NCBI RefSeq assembly: GCF_002776525.5
Contig: NC_045436.1
Coordinates: 158,597,141-158,661,140 of the forward strand
DNA from: Piliocolobus tephrosceles
Lineage: Eukaryota > Chordata > Mammalia > Primates > Cercopithecidae
Direction: 5' to 3'
DNA: 64,000 nt
Each line of letters starts with the position of its first letter. Position 1 is the first letter of the stretch. The notes under the pieces were generated by a model that worked only from the letters and a program-made list of their open reading frames with translations, made no database searches and was not told the DNA's origin. Made by a program: the position numbers and the translations under genes. This document shows, piece after piece, positions 1 to 9,766 of the stretch.

Positions 1-806
1 TCTGCCTTCATTTCCTTATGTACCCAGTAGTCATTCAGGAGCAGGTTATTCAGTTTCCATGTATTTGAGTGGTTCTGATTGAGTTTCTTAGTCCTGAGTT
101 CTAGTTTGATTGCATTGTGGTCTGAGAGACAGTTTGTTATAATTTCTGTTCTTGTACATTTGCTGAGGAGTGCTTTACTTCCAATTATATGGTCAATTTT
201 GGAATAAGTGTGATGTGGTGCTGAGAAGAATGTATATTCTGTTGATTTGGGGTGGAGAGTTCTGTAGATGTCTATTAGGTCTGCTTGCTGCAGAGATGAG
301 TTCAATTCCTGGATATTCTTGTTAACTTTCTGTCTCGTTGATCTGTCTAATGTTGACAATGGAGTGTTGAGGTCTCCCATTATTATTGTATGGGAGTCTA
401 AGTCTCTTTGTAAGTCTCTAAGGGCTTGCTTTATGAATCTGGGTGCTCCTGTATTGGGTGCATATATATTTCGGATTATTAGCTCTTCCTGTTGAATTGA
501 TCCCTTTACCATTATGTAATGGCCTTCTTTGTCTCTTTCGATCTTTGATGGTTTAAAGTCTGTTTTATCAGAGACTAGGATTGCAGACCCTGCTTTTTTT
601 TGTTCTCCATTTGCTTGGTAGATCTTCCTCCATCTCTTTATTTTGAGCCTATGTATGTCTGTGCATGTGAGATGGGTCTCCTGAATACAGCAAACTGATG
701 GGTCTTGACTCTTTATCCAGTTTGCCAGTCTGTGTCTTTTAATTGGAGCATTTAGTCTATTTACATTTAAGGTTAATATTGTTATGTGTGAACTTGATCT
801 TCCCAT
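1..806 (-). CDS. L1 ORF2p, N-terminal endonuclease domain, partial
   Basis: I read this frame codon by codon. It starts at the ATG at 806 and stays open for 268 codons to the window edge. ORF2p is the L1 endonuclease and reverse transcriptase; the first ~240 residues are the APE-like nuclease that nicks target DNA for target-primed reverse transcription. The expected active-site positions are filled: N14, E43, D145, N147 (as GDLN, where human L1 has GDFN), D205 and H230. The polymerase domain is outside the window. An open frame here does not show activity, and the partner ORF1 is broken. It is called CDS because no disabling change is visible in the part shown. Confidence 0.85.
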   Translation of the reverse strand, partial: MGRSSSHITILTLNVNRLNAPIKRHRLANWIKSQDPSVCCIQETHLTCTDIHRLKIKRWRKIYQANGEQKKAGSAILVSDKTDFKPSKIERDKEGHYIMVKGSIQQEELIIRNIYAPNTGAPRFIKQALRDLQRDLDSHTIIMGDLNTPLSTLDRSTRQKVNKNIQELNSSLQQADLIDIYRTLHPKSTEYTFFSAPHHTYSKIDHIIGSKALLSKCTRTEIITNCLSDHNAIKLELRTKKLNQNHSNTWKLNNLLLNDYWVHKEMKA

Positions 807-869
807 TATGATATTAACTGGTTATTTTGCTCATTAGTTGATGCAGTTTCTTCCTAGCCTCGATGGTCT

Positions 870-1885
870 TTACATTTTGGCATGTTTTTGCAGTGGCTGG
901 TACCGGTTGTTCCTTTCCATGTTTAGGGCTTCCTTCAGGGTCTCCTGTAAGGCAGGCCTGGTGGTGACAAAATCTCTAAGCATTTGCTTATCTGTAAAGG
1001 ATTTTATTTCTCCTTTACTTATGAAACTTAGTTTGGCTGGATATGAAATTCTGGGTTTAAAATTCTTTTCTTTAAGAATGTTGAATATCGGCCCCCACTC
1101 TGTTCTGGCTTGTAGAGTTTCTGTCGGGAGATCTGCTGTTAGTCTGATGGGCTTCCCTTTGTGGGTAACCCCACCTTTTTCTCTGGCTGTCCTTAAGATT
1201 TTTTCCTTCATTTCAACTTTGGTGAATCTGGCAATTATGTGTCTTGGAGTTGCTCTTCTGGAGGAGTATCTTTGTGGCGTTCTCTGTATTTCCTGAATTT
1301 GAATGTTGGCCTGCCCTGCTAGGTTGGGGTAGTTCTCCTGGATGATATCCTGAAGAGTGTTTTCCAACTTGGTTCCATTTTCCCCTCACTTTCAGGCACC
1401 CCAATCAGACGTAGATTTGGTCTTTTTACATAATCCCATACTTCTTGCAGGCTTTGTTCATTTCTTTTTCTTCTTTTTTCTTTAGATTTCTCTTCTCACT
1501 TCATTTCATTCATTTGATCCTCAATCGCTGATACTCTTTCTTCCAGTTGATTGAGTCGGTTACTGAAGCTTGTGCATTTGTCACGTATTTCTCGTGTCAT
1601 GGTTTTCATCTCTGTCAGTTCATTTATGGTCTTCTCTGCATTAATTACTCTAGTTATCAATTCTTCCACTCTTTTTTCAAGATTTTTAGTTTCTTTGCAC
1701 TGGGTACATAATTCCTCCTTTAGCTCTGAGAAGTTTGATGGACTGAAGGCTTCTTCTCTCATCTCGTCAAAGTCATTCTCCGTCCAGCTTTGATCCGTTG
1801 TTGGCGATGAGCTGCGTTCCTTTGGAGGGGGAGATGCACTCTTACTTTTTGAATTTCCAGCTTTTCTGCCCTGTTTTTTCCCCAT
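870..1885 (-). pseudogene. L1 ORF1p, broken by a stop and a frameshift
   Basis: ORF1p is the trimeric RNA-binding chaperone of the L1 particle. The N-terminal part (1885 to 1496, 129 residues, starting MGKKQ) holds the basic and serine/proline-rich head and a heptad-like coiled coil. It ends at a TGA (1496-1498) where human L1 has an arginine codon, consistent with CGA to TGA decay at a CpG. The C-terminal part (1367 to 870, 165 residues) holds the end of the RRM and the C-terminal domain, and ends in HAKM as human ORF1p does. It lies in a different frame; alignment to recalled consensus places a 1-base deletion near 1377-1387. No functional ORF1p is expected. Confidence 0.9.
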
Positions 1886-2928
1886 CTTTGTGGTTTTATC
1901 TGCCTCTGGTCTTTGACGATGGTGACGTACTGATGGGGTTTTGGTGTGGGTGTCCTTCCTGTTTGTTAGTTTTCCTTCTAACAGTCAGGACCCTCAGCTG
2001 TAGGTCTGTTGGAGATTGCTTGAGGTCCACTCCAGACCCTGTTTGCCTGGGTATCAGCAGCAGAGGCTGCAGAAGATAGAATATTGCTGAACAGCGAGTG
2101 TACCTAATTCTTGCTTTGGAAGCTTCCTCTCAGGGGTGTACTCCACCGTGTGAGGTGTGGGGTGTCGGTCTGCCCCTAGTGGGGGATGTCTCCCAGTTAG
2201 GCTACTCAGGGGTCAGGGAATCACTTGAGCAGGCAGTCTGTCTGTTCTCAGATCTCAACTTCTGTGTTGGGAGATCCACTGCTCTCTTCAAAGCTGTCAG
2301 GCAGAGTCGTTTGCGTCTGCAGAGGTTTCTGCTGCTTTTGTTGTTGTTGTTGTTGTTGTTGTTGAGCTGTGCCTGTCAGGTGGAGTCTACAGAGACAGGC
2401 AGGCCTCCTTGAGCTGCTGTGAGCTCCACCCAGTTCGAGCTTCTCAGCAGCTTTGTTTACCTACTTAAGCCTCAGCAGTGGCGGGCGCCCCTCCCCTAGC
2501 CTTGCTGCTGCCTTGCCCTTAGGTCACAGATTGCTGTGCTAGCAATGAGGGAGGCTCCGTGGGTATGGGACCCTCCTGGCCAGGTGTGGGATATAATCTC
2601 CTTGTGTGCCCGTTTGCTAAGACCCTTGGTAAAGTGCAGTATTGGAGTAGGAGTTACTCGATTTTCCAGGTGTTGTGTGTCTCAGTTCCCCTGGCTAGGG
2701 AAAGGGATTCCCTTCCCCCTTGCGCTTTCCAGGTGAGGCGATGCCTTGCCCTGCTTCAGCTCTCATTTGTCAGGCTGCAGCAGCTGACCAGCACCAATTG
2801 TCCGGCACTCCCTAGTGAGATGAACCCAGTACCTCAGTTGAAAATGCAGAAATCACCTGTCTTCTGTGTCACTGGCACTGGGAGCTGGAGACTGGAGCTG
2901 TTCCTGTTCGGCCATCTTGCTCCACCCT
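1886..2928 (-). promoter_or_regulatory. L1 5' UTR / internal promoter
   Basis: About 1,043 bases separate the 5' end from the ORF1 ATG, against about 910 in L1Hs. The extra length would fit older L1PA copies that keep the ~129-base block lost in young L1PA3, L1PA2 and L1Hs, although a (TTG)9 run at 2338-2364 adds some of it. The YY1-type motif of the L1 start (CAAGATGGC on the minus strand) is intact at 2911-2919. The L1 5' UTR has sense RNA polymerase II promoter activity and an antisense promoter that would fire rightward here. Present activity is unknown. Confidence 0.75.
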
Positions 2929-3240
2929 ATCTCTTTGTGTACTTTTGTAAAAACTTTAAGAGATCCATTTTAACAGAGAAAAAGAATAGTTATTAACAGT
3001 ACTTAAAACATGACCTTAATTAGAACAATTATTAATATTAGCATCTGCTCATTTTTAATAATGACAATGCTATTTTCATCTGTGAGGGGATTTCGTTCTT
3101 TTATTAACACTTCTTTCTGATTTCAGAAGTGAAATATGTTTATTGATAAAAATATGAAAATGCACAAAAAGCAGGAATAGAATTTTAAATTGTCCATAAT
3201 ACCTAAACTCAAGGATAACCACTATTATTTTTTTACATAT
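2929..3240. other. Flank of the L1; nothing recognised
   Basis: AT-rich sequence directly right of the L1 5' end. The right-hand target-site duplication should begin at about 2929, but its partner is outside the window. No exon or recognisable repeat is seen. Confidence 0.5.
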
Positions 3241-4075
3241 AAACTTCCATTCTTTAAAGTAGGGTTCATGTTTTCAATACAGCTTTACTTCTACTTTACT
3301 TAACAATGTATTCTCAATATTTCTCTTTATCATTAAATATTCTTATTCATCATTTTAATGGATGAATGGTATTCCATTACATTGATGCCTAATGATCTGT
3401 TAAATTAACTCCCTGCTGTTGAATACTTAATTGTTTCTACATATTTTTTGCAAAATAATATTTGCCTACAACTAGAATAATTTTCTCAAAACTAATTTTT
3501 GGAAATTCAACTGCTGCATCAAATAGAATGTAAAATTTACAGGATTTTGACCTTGTTTGTCGAATCACACTTCAGTAATGTAAGTATATTTCATAGTCCA
3601 TCCAGCATTATATGAGAATATTTATTTCCTATATTCTACTAACATTGGAAATTCACCGGGATTGTATCAAAGATGAAAATCAGTTTCAAATTTGTGTTCA
3701 AATTTTATGCATTCAAATATATTCCTTTTTTCCTTTGTGTTTTCTTTCTTTGTTAAAAATGTCTTTTGAACTCCAAAAATATATTTACATACATTTTATT
3801 CTAGATCTTTATTGTTTTATTTGTTAATATTTCTTTAAATAAGCCTTCTGGATTTTTTGTTTTCTGTTTGTGGAATACGAAAAACATATTTAACTTAATT
3901 TGTTGTTTTACTAAGCACTCATTTTTTTTTCCTAAGCCATCTAGTGGATAAACTACTCATTCTCTGTGTGTATTTGGGTCTGCTTCTTGGCTTGTATCAA
4001 TTCCATAGTGTTTCAATTATCGAGACTTTCTTAGTATTTTTCTTATCATCTAAACAAGCACACACAGGCAGGTAG

Positions 4076-4080
<5 letters not shown>
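3241..4080 (-). mobile_element. Probable ancient L1 (L1M) remnants, antisense
   Basis: Around 3340-3480 the text follows the antisense L1 3' region: a 'GGTATTCCATTA' block, then a loosely matching stretch ending in 'GCAAAATAATATTTGC'. Around 3960-4040 there are weaker antisense ORF2 echoes. Divergence is high and the boundaries are guesses. Confidence 0.4.

Positions 4081-4081
<1 letters not shown>

Positions 4082-4115
<34 letters not shown>
4082..4115. repeat. (TA)n(CA)n microsatellite
   Basis: About 13 TA units (4082-4107) pass into four or five CA units. Compound TA/CA tracts are often length-variable. Confidence 0.95.
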
Positions 4116-4350
4116 GTTGAGGACGGTCATTATTTTTCCTTTTTGAATTACCTTTCAATTCTTCAGAGTGTTTTAATATCTAGAAATTTTGAGCATTTCA
4201 TGTCATGGGCAGCACCAGACCTGATGCAGGAAGATCTGTCTGCCAGTGGAGGAAGTTTCAGATGAATTCTGCAAGGCAGATGACAATATGATCAGGGCTG
4301 GCAGATGGAACTTCTTCTCAAGAAAGTTTCACTCTTTCTATCTAAAAATA
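4116..4350. other. Unassigned sequence
   Basis: No recognised repeat or gene between the microsatellite and the next Alu. Confidence 0.4.
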
Positions 4351-4359
4351 TGTCTTTAG

Positions 4360-4672
4360 GTTTTTTTGTTTGTTTGTTTGTTTGTTTGTTTTTGAGACAG
4401 AGTTTTGCTCTTGTTGCCCAGGCTGTAGTGCAATGGTGTGATCTCAGCTCACTGCAACCTCCGCCTCCCAGGTTCAAGCAATTCTCCTGCCTCAGCCTCC
4501 TGAGTAGCTGGGACTACAGGTGCAGGTTACCACACCTGTCTAATTTTTGTATTTTTAGTAGAGACTGGTTTCACCATGTTGGACAGGCTGGTCTTGAACT
4601 CCTGACCTCGTGATCTGCCCGCCTTGGTCTCCCAAAGTGCTGGAATTACAGACGTGAGCCACCATGCCCAGC
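4360..4672 (-). mobile_element. AluS/J, antisense, full length
   Basis: Starts with the T-rich reversed A-tail carrying (TTTG)n and ends at the reversed Alu 5' end. It is flanked by a 9-base TSD, TGTCTTTAG, at 4351-4359 and 4673-4681. Open frames across it are Alu-derived and not genes. Confidence 0.95.
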
Positions 4673-4681
4673 TGTCTTTAG

Positions 4682-5611
4682 TTTCTTAATATTTACATGT
4701 GCTGCGAACAAGACACTGTCCCTGTCATTCCCACCTTAGAAGGGAAGCAACAAAGAGGAAATTGCCATACATTGTGATGAACTGTTCCAGTAGAAGTGAG
4801 TTCAGGGCTTCTGTCTAAGAACATGGACCTTTAACAAGCCTGGATTAGATAACTGCAAATATCCAGGTCACAATTTGGGATGCCACAGAGAAACGATAGT
4901 GAAAACCTCTGTCCCTTCTCCAAAAAGGTCAGGATTTTCCAAACACCAAGTTCTATAGTAGTGCAGCAGGTCTCGATTCTGAATGATGCTGGTTAACCAT
5001 GCCCTGCAACCACTGATTTTATTAGGCATGCACCACTACAAAATATAAATACTAAATAATTTACTTAAAGCATTTTTGTTGGAAATAGCATGCATGATTA
5101 ATTTTGTCCTTGATGTGAGATGCAAGCTGAATTGTTTCTATCTAATTGGCAGTTCCCTTCAACAGCTTATTTTCATTAGTAACCACTTGTCATTGCTTTT
5201 CTTGATGCAAAGTAAACATCATAATGATTCAGAATGTTTTTAGGCTTTAGATGAGATTTTCTGCTTCTGACTCCAAATAGAGACAATTTCATAGTCAGCC
5301 CTGTAAGGAATATGAACAAAGACTGTGATATTCACAAAGTGGTCAACTGACTAGTTTCCCTCAAGAGCTTATCAGAAATACAAAAACTGAGATCCCAATG
5401 CAGACCTAATATATTAGAATTTTCATTGTGACAGACAAACCCCAATGATTGTGTGCACATAAAATATAAGAAGCTCTGACCTAGGAGACATGGGGGAAAC
5501 TCAGAGCCCAAATCTCTCTCTCCCCTTGTTACTCCATCATGATATATTTGGGGCTTAACCATTGCATGTGTGATGTTCAACACAGACAAAGGGTTGGATC
5601 TAAAAAAACAG
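4682..5611. other. Mostly unassigned; weak L2 trace
   Basis: About 4700-4810 loosely follows the antisense L2 3' region ('CACTGTCCCTGTCATT', then 'TACATTGTGATGAACTG'). The remainder shows no recognisable element, exon or RNA gene. Confidence 0.35.
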
Positions 5612-5930
5612 TTTTTTGTTGTTGTTGTTGTTGTTGTTTTTTTATTTTTTTTGAGATGGAGTCTCGCTCTGTCACCCAGGCTGGAGTGCAACGGCACGAT
5701 CTGGGCTCACTGCAAGCTCTGCCTCCCGGGTTCATGCCATTCTCCTGCCTCAGCCTCCCGAGTAGCTGGGACTACAGGCGCCCGCCACCACACCCAGCTA
5801 ATTTTTTGTATGTTTAGTAGATACGAGGTTTCACCGTGTTAGCCAGGATGGTCTTGATCTGACCTCGTGATCCGCCCACCTCGGCCTCCCAAAGTGCTGG
5901 GATTACAGGCGTGAGCCACAGTGCCCAGCC
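5612..5930 (-). mobile_element. AluY, antisense
   Basis: The T-rich tail carries (GTT)n at 5616-5639. The body has AluY-type diagnostic stretches ('CACTGCAAGCTCTGCCTCCC', 'GTTAGCCAGGATGGTCTTGA'). Three bases of the usual 'GATCTCCTGACC' segment are missing near 5860. No clean TSD was seen. Confidence 0.92.
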
Positions 5931-6285
5931 AAGAAATAGCATTTTTTTAAAAACCCACTCTCAGTTTCGCCTGAGCCTGTATCTGCTTGAACATTGTTGC
6001 TAGGATGTCCCTTCAGGGCAGAAACTAACTAAGGTCAAATTCTGTTTTTAGTGTGAAAAATTTAAAAGAAATGTCCAACATTGGGTATGTGCTTTAAAAA
6101 AAAAAGGTGGGGAAGGGGGGCTTGTTTGAGTCTTTCAGGTAATAGAAAACTCTCCAGTTGCATGAAAAAAATGTTATAGGAAATAAATATTCAGTAAATG
6201 GCATTCACACTGCAGTGGGATGCTTTATGAGAAACACTTTTGCTTCTCTCTCATGTTTATGAAATTCTAGAATTTCAAGGTTGAC
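5931..6285. other. Unassigned sequence
   Basis: Contains an A10 run followed by a G-rich stretch at 6093-6120. Nothing else was recognised. Confidence 0.4.
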
Positions 6286-6289
6286 AGAA

Positions 6290-6600
6290 TCTTCAAAGAT
6301 CTTCTGGATCTCACCTCTACTTTCTACTCTGCTTGAACACCTCTGATGATGGGGGACTCATTACCTATAGAAAGGCAGTCCATTCCATTTTATGGAAGTA
6401 CAGATGGTTAGAGAGCTCTTTCCTCCTTTGACTTCCTCCTTCTTTTCTCTGTAGTTTATGTCCTGTGATCTGGGGTCCTGGCCTTTGTAATCCATGGAAT
6501 AACTTCATCCTCCTCTTCATAAACTAGTCCCTCAAAATCTGAAGTCACTTACTACGCTTTCTCTTCTCCAAATTCAGCATCCCCATATACTATAAATTAT
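6290..6600. mobile_element. Probable L3/CR1-type LINE remnant
   Basis: Follows a common old mammalian repeat: 'GATGGGGGACTCATTACCT', 'GCAGTCCATTCCATTTTATG', 'TTATGTCCTGTGATCTGGGG', then 'CTTCTCTTCTCCAAATTCAG' and 'CATCCCC'. I associate this with L3/CR1 elements; family and strand are not certain. Confidence 0.5.
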
Positions 6601-6734
6601 AAGGAGTAAGAAAGGAAAATTAACTACAATTTGAAGTCAACAATAATTTCTTATGGTTTAGACTTCCCTGGCCTGGCTGCTTTCCCCTGGGTACACTTCA
6701 GTTTCTGTCCAACCACGTCCATGTATTAATACTC

Positions 6735-7440
6735 TCATTGATTTATTCAGCAAATATTTATTGAATCATTGATTGCTTATTCAAAGTGAGGCACTATTCT
6801 AAGCACTGGAGATGTAGTAGTGAATATAATCAACAGAATTTGAGTCCTTGTGGAGTTTACATTTCTAGCTGTAGAAATAAATAATAAAAATTGCTATGGA
6901 GAAAAATGAAGCTGTGAAGCAGGAATAAAGAATTATTTCATGCGGAGTAACCGTAAAAGCCAATATCTGAGCAGAGACCTGAAGAAAGTAAGAAAGCAAT
7001 CCACGAGGGTGTGGGAAAGAGTATTCCAGGGAGAGGAAATGGCAAGTGAAAGTCTCCAAGGAGAGAATACACATGATATGGTCTTGGGACAGCAAAGAAG
7101 CCACCGGAGCTGGGGCTAAGTCACCTCAGAGGTGAGGAGGCAGGAGCTGATTATACAGAGACCTGTAAACCACTGAAAGGACCTTAGAGTTTTTTCTCTG
7201 AGTGAGATAGAAAACCACTGGTATGTTATAAGCAAATGAACAACGTAATCCGACTTAGGGCTAGATAGTCCTCTCTGGCTACTGTGTAGAGAATAACTGG
7301 GCAGCGTCGAGAGGAAAAGAGGGATTGGGGGTTTGCAGGAAAAGCAAGGAGACTATTGAGGACACTATGGCAATAAGCTGGGAGGAAGACAGTGGCTTAG
7401 ATGAGAGTGGTAATGCTGAGAGTGCTAATACTGCTTTGAG
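6735..7440 (-). mobile_element. L2 LINE 3' region, antisense, long copy
   Basis: Begins with the reversed L2 terminus ('TTTATTCAGCAAATATTTAT') and keeps L2 order over ~700 bases: 'CTAAGCACTGGAGATG', 'GCAGAGACCTGAAGAAAGTA', 'GAGTATTCCAGGGAGAGGAA', 'CTCTCTGGCTACTGTGTAGA'. L2 is an ancient, inactive mammalian LINE. It is unusually well preserved for its age. Confidence 0.85.
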
Positions 7441-8009
7441 TTGAAGCCATTCCATAAGCAATCTTTCTGTTCTCAGTACTGATTTTCATGGGACTGTCAT
7501 TCAATGTAACCTACAATCTTGAGAACTTAATGCAGGGAATACATGAATCCATAACTCCACCAGGCTCTAGTGATCTCTGCAAAGAAATGCTTAAGCTCTC
7601 ATTTCCAAAACTCTCTCTGCCTGACCTTCTAAGAATTCCTAGAATACCTCAAATTCTTCCTGGATACTGTTCTAGCATCTGGTGATATGGGATTGCAGGA
7701 TCCAAATGCATGCCATTTGCAACAGCCAACCCAGAAGAGCAGACACTGGCAGGGTGTTATCCATGTTCCCTCTGAACTCACAATTCTTTGAATATTGATT
7801 GCTTCCTAAGACAAGCACCTGTGAATTTTCCCCTACTGGATTTAGAGGACTCAGCCCAGGAGTGGTGCAGGCCAGAGGGATAAGGAATATACCATTCGCA
7901 GGGGCAGTCCTTTTAATGATGGAAGTTGGAGAACAATACCCCAGGCTACTTTACCTCTTGGGTGGAACCACACTGAGGCATGTTCAGCACTACCTCTCAG
8001 AGGCGCTTG
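7441..8009. other. Unassigned sequence
   Basis: Flank of the next L1. Short open frames (for example 7488-7685) have no recognisable domain or splice context. Confidence 0.4.
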
Positions 8010-8390
8010 TCAGAACCATTATGGAAAACAGTATGGCAATTCCTCAAGGATCTAGAACTAGATGTACCATATGACCCAGCCATCCCATTACTGGGTATAT
8101 ACCCAAAGGATTATAAATCATGCTGCTATAAAGACACATGCACACGTATGTTTATTGCGGCACTATTCACAATAGCAAAGACTTGGAATCAACCCAAATG
8201 TCCATCTGTGACAGACTGGATTAAGAAAATGTGGCACATATACACCATGGAATACTATGCAGCCATAAAAAAGGATGAGTTTGTGTCCTTTGTAGGGACG
8301 TGGATGCAGCTGGAAACCATCATTCTTAGCAAACTATCACAAGAAGAGAAAACCAAACACCGCATGTTCTCACTCATAGGTGGGAACTGA
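8010..8390 (+). pseudogene. L1 ORF2p C-terminal tail, truncated copy
   Basis: The frame is open from upstream of the L1 junction through 8388 and ends in a stop at 8388-8390. The residues match the ORF2p C-terminus closely (PAIPLLGIYPKDYKSCCYKD, MEYYAAIKKDEF, ending SLIGGN). The endonuclease and reverse transcriptase domains are absent, so this is a dead fragment. Confidence 0.9.
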
Positions 8391-8639
8391 ACAATGAGCT
8401 CACTTGGACTCGGGAAGGGGAACATCACACACTGGGGCCTATCATGGAGAGGGGGAGGGGGGAGGGATTGCATTGGGAGCTATACCTGATGTAAATGACG
8501 AGTTGATGGGTGCTGATGAGTTGATGGGTTCAGCACACCAACATGGCACAAGTATACATATGTAACAAACGTGCACGTTATGCACATGTACCCTAGAACT
8601 TAAAGTATAATAATAATAAAATAAATAAAAAAAAAAAAA
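8010..8639 (+). mobile_element. L1PA 3' end, 5'-truncated, sense
   Basis: Carries the last part of ORF2, the 3' UTR with its G-rich tract (8449-8467) and a poly-A tail (8626-8639). The 3' UTR resembles middle-aged L1PA copies ('GTAAATGACGAGTTGATGGG'). It holds an 18-base tandem duplication at 8497-8532. No clear TSD was found. Confidence 0.93.
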
Positions 8640-9034
8640 GAAATCACCCATAGTTGCCCAGAGGGGTAACCTGCTCATTAACACTCACTGTGTTGGTTCT
8701 TTTTCCTTTTCAATCTTATTTCCTCATTCCTCCTCTAGTGTTTCTTGGTACTATGTTCGAAATAAGTTATGTGATTCAAATCGCCATCTGCTTCTGCGGG
8801 AACCCAACCCAAGACAAGTAGTACAAAGAGAATAGTAGAGAGCCACTCCTCTTAGCAATGCAGTGGGCAGACTATTCTGAAGGTAGTGAGCTATCTCAGT
8901 TAATTCACAGTCAGTTACAGATCTAACTCCTTGTTCTACTCTTTTTCCCATTCTCACTACTGCACTTGAATAGCATTTAAATTTTTTTTAAAGAATATTA
9001 TTAACAAAGGGTAATTATTTGTCATTTTCAAGAA
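8640..9034. other. Unassigned sequence
   Basis: Spacer between the L1PA 3' end and the L1M 5' region; no recognised element. Confidence 0.4.
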
Positions 9035-9721
9035 TGGAGAGGGAGATGACATAAGCAAGGTAACAGAATAGAAAGTCCAGGATGCCCCCTTTCCCCACAG
9101 AGAAACCAGTTCAACAACACATGGACCAATTCCCTTTGTAAGAAATCCAAAGAAACTGAGAGGCCCCTGCATCCCAGGTCAGGATAAAACCAACTGCATC
9201 AAAGTCAGTAAGAAAATTTGTGGCACCCACTTGCCACAACCCCTCACTTGCCATTGAGCCCCATAGCTTGATATAGTACAATTGGGGGAAAACTGTCAAT
9301 TCCTGGCTTCTCGTTGGAGAAAGCAAGAGAAGACTGAAATATCCATCCAATGTGCAGGATTTTTAGGTGTTGCCTGAAGGACTGGTTTCTGTCTCTCTTG
9401 TCTCAGAGTGCTGATGTGACCCAGCATACTCCAGATGACAGAAGATCACTGCAAATGAAAAAGAACTGGGTGGCTTGCTTAAAAGCCAAAGAACCTGAAA
9501 TACCACAAAGAGAGCCCAAGGATGCAAGAAATTAAGAGGTCCTGAAAAAAAAAAAAGAAAAGCCAGCAAATGCCTCTAACTGAGAATGTACTTGAACAAA
9601 TCCAGAAAAGATGCATCCACAGAAAAAGTTTGAGAGGCCTCTGGGATCTTTAGCCGGGCTGAATAGGAAAGGTCTTTCCCTGTCTAAAGCCATTCTATAA
9701 AGACTGGGAGAAACGACTGTT

Positions 9722-9763
<42 letters not shown>
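9722..9763. repeat. (TTG)14 microsatellite
   Basis: Fourteen uninterrupted TTG units inside the L1M 5' region, followed by a TTTTG-rich stretch. Pure runs this long are usually polymorphic. Confidence 0.95.

Positions 9764-9766
<3 letters not shown>

Larger units (their letters stand above)
1..2928 (-). mobile_element. L1PA LINE-1, 5' half, runs off the left edge
   Basis: The minus strand reads in L1 order: 5' UTR (2928 to 1886), ORF1 (1885 to 870), a 63-base spacer, then ORF2 from 806 leftward. The 5' end is essentially complete, because the first bases on the minus strand are GGGTGGAGCAAGATGG, close to the L1 start. The 3' part lies outside the window, so full length cannot be shown. The two ORFs resemble human L1 closely, which fits the primate L1PA lineage. 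The long 5' UTR suggests an older L1PA subfamily than L1Hs, but the subfamily is not resolved. Confidence 0.95.

Noticed and set aside
870..1885. Host gene encoding a coiled-coil RNA-binding protein
   Set aside because: The product is L1 ORF1p by sequence and by its place between the L1 5' UTR and ORF2.
4305..4613. 102-codon plus-strand open frame
   Set aside because: It lies almost wholly in an antisense Alu, a common source of chance frames; no splice or start context supports a gene.
7980..8390. 136-codon frame as a novel gene
   Set aside because: From about 8010 it is the L1 ORF2p C-terminus; the first residues are chance read-through of flanking DNA.
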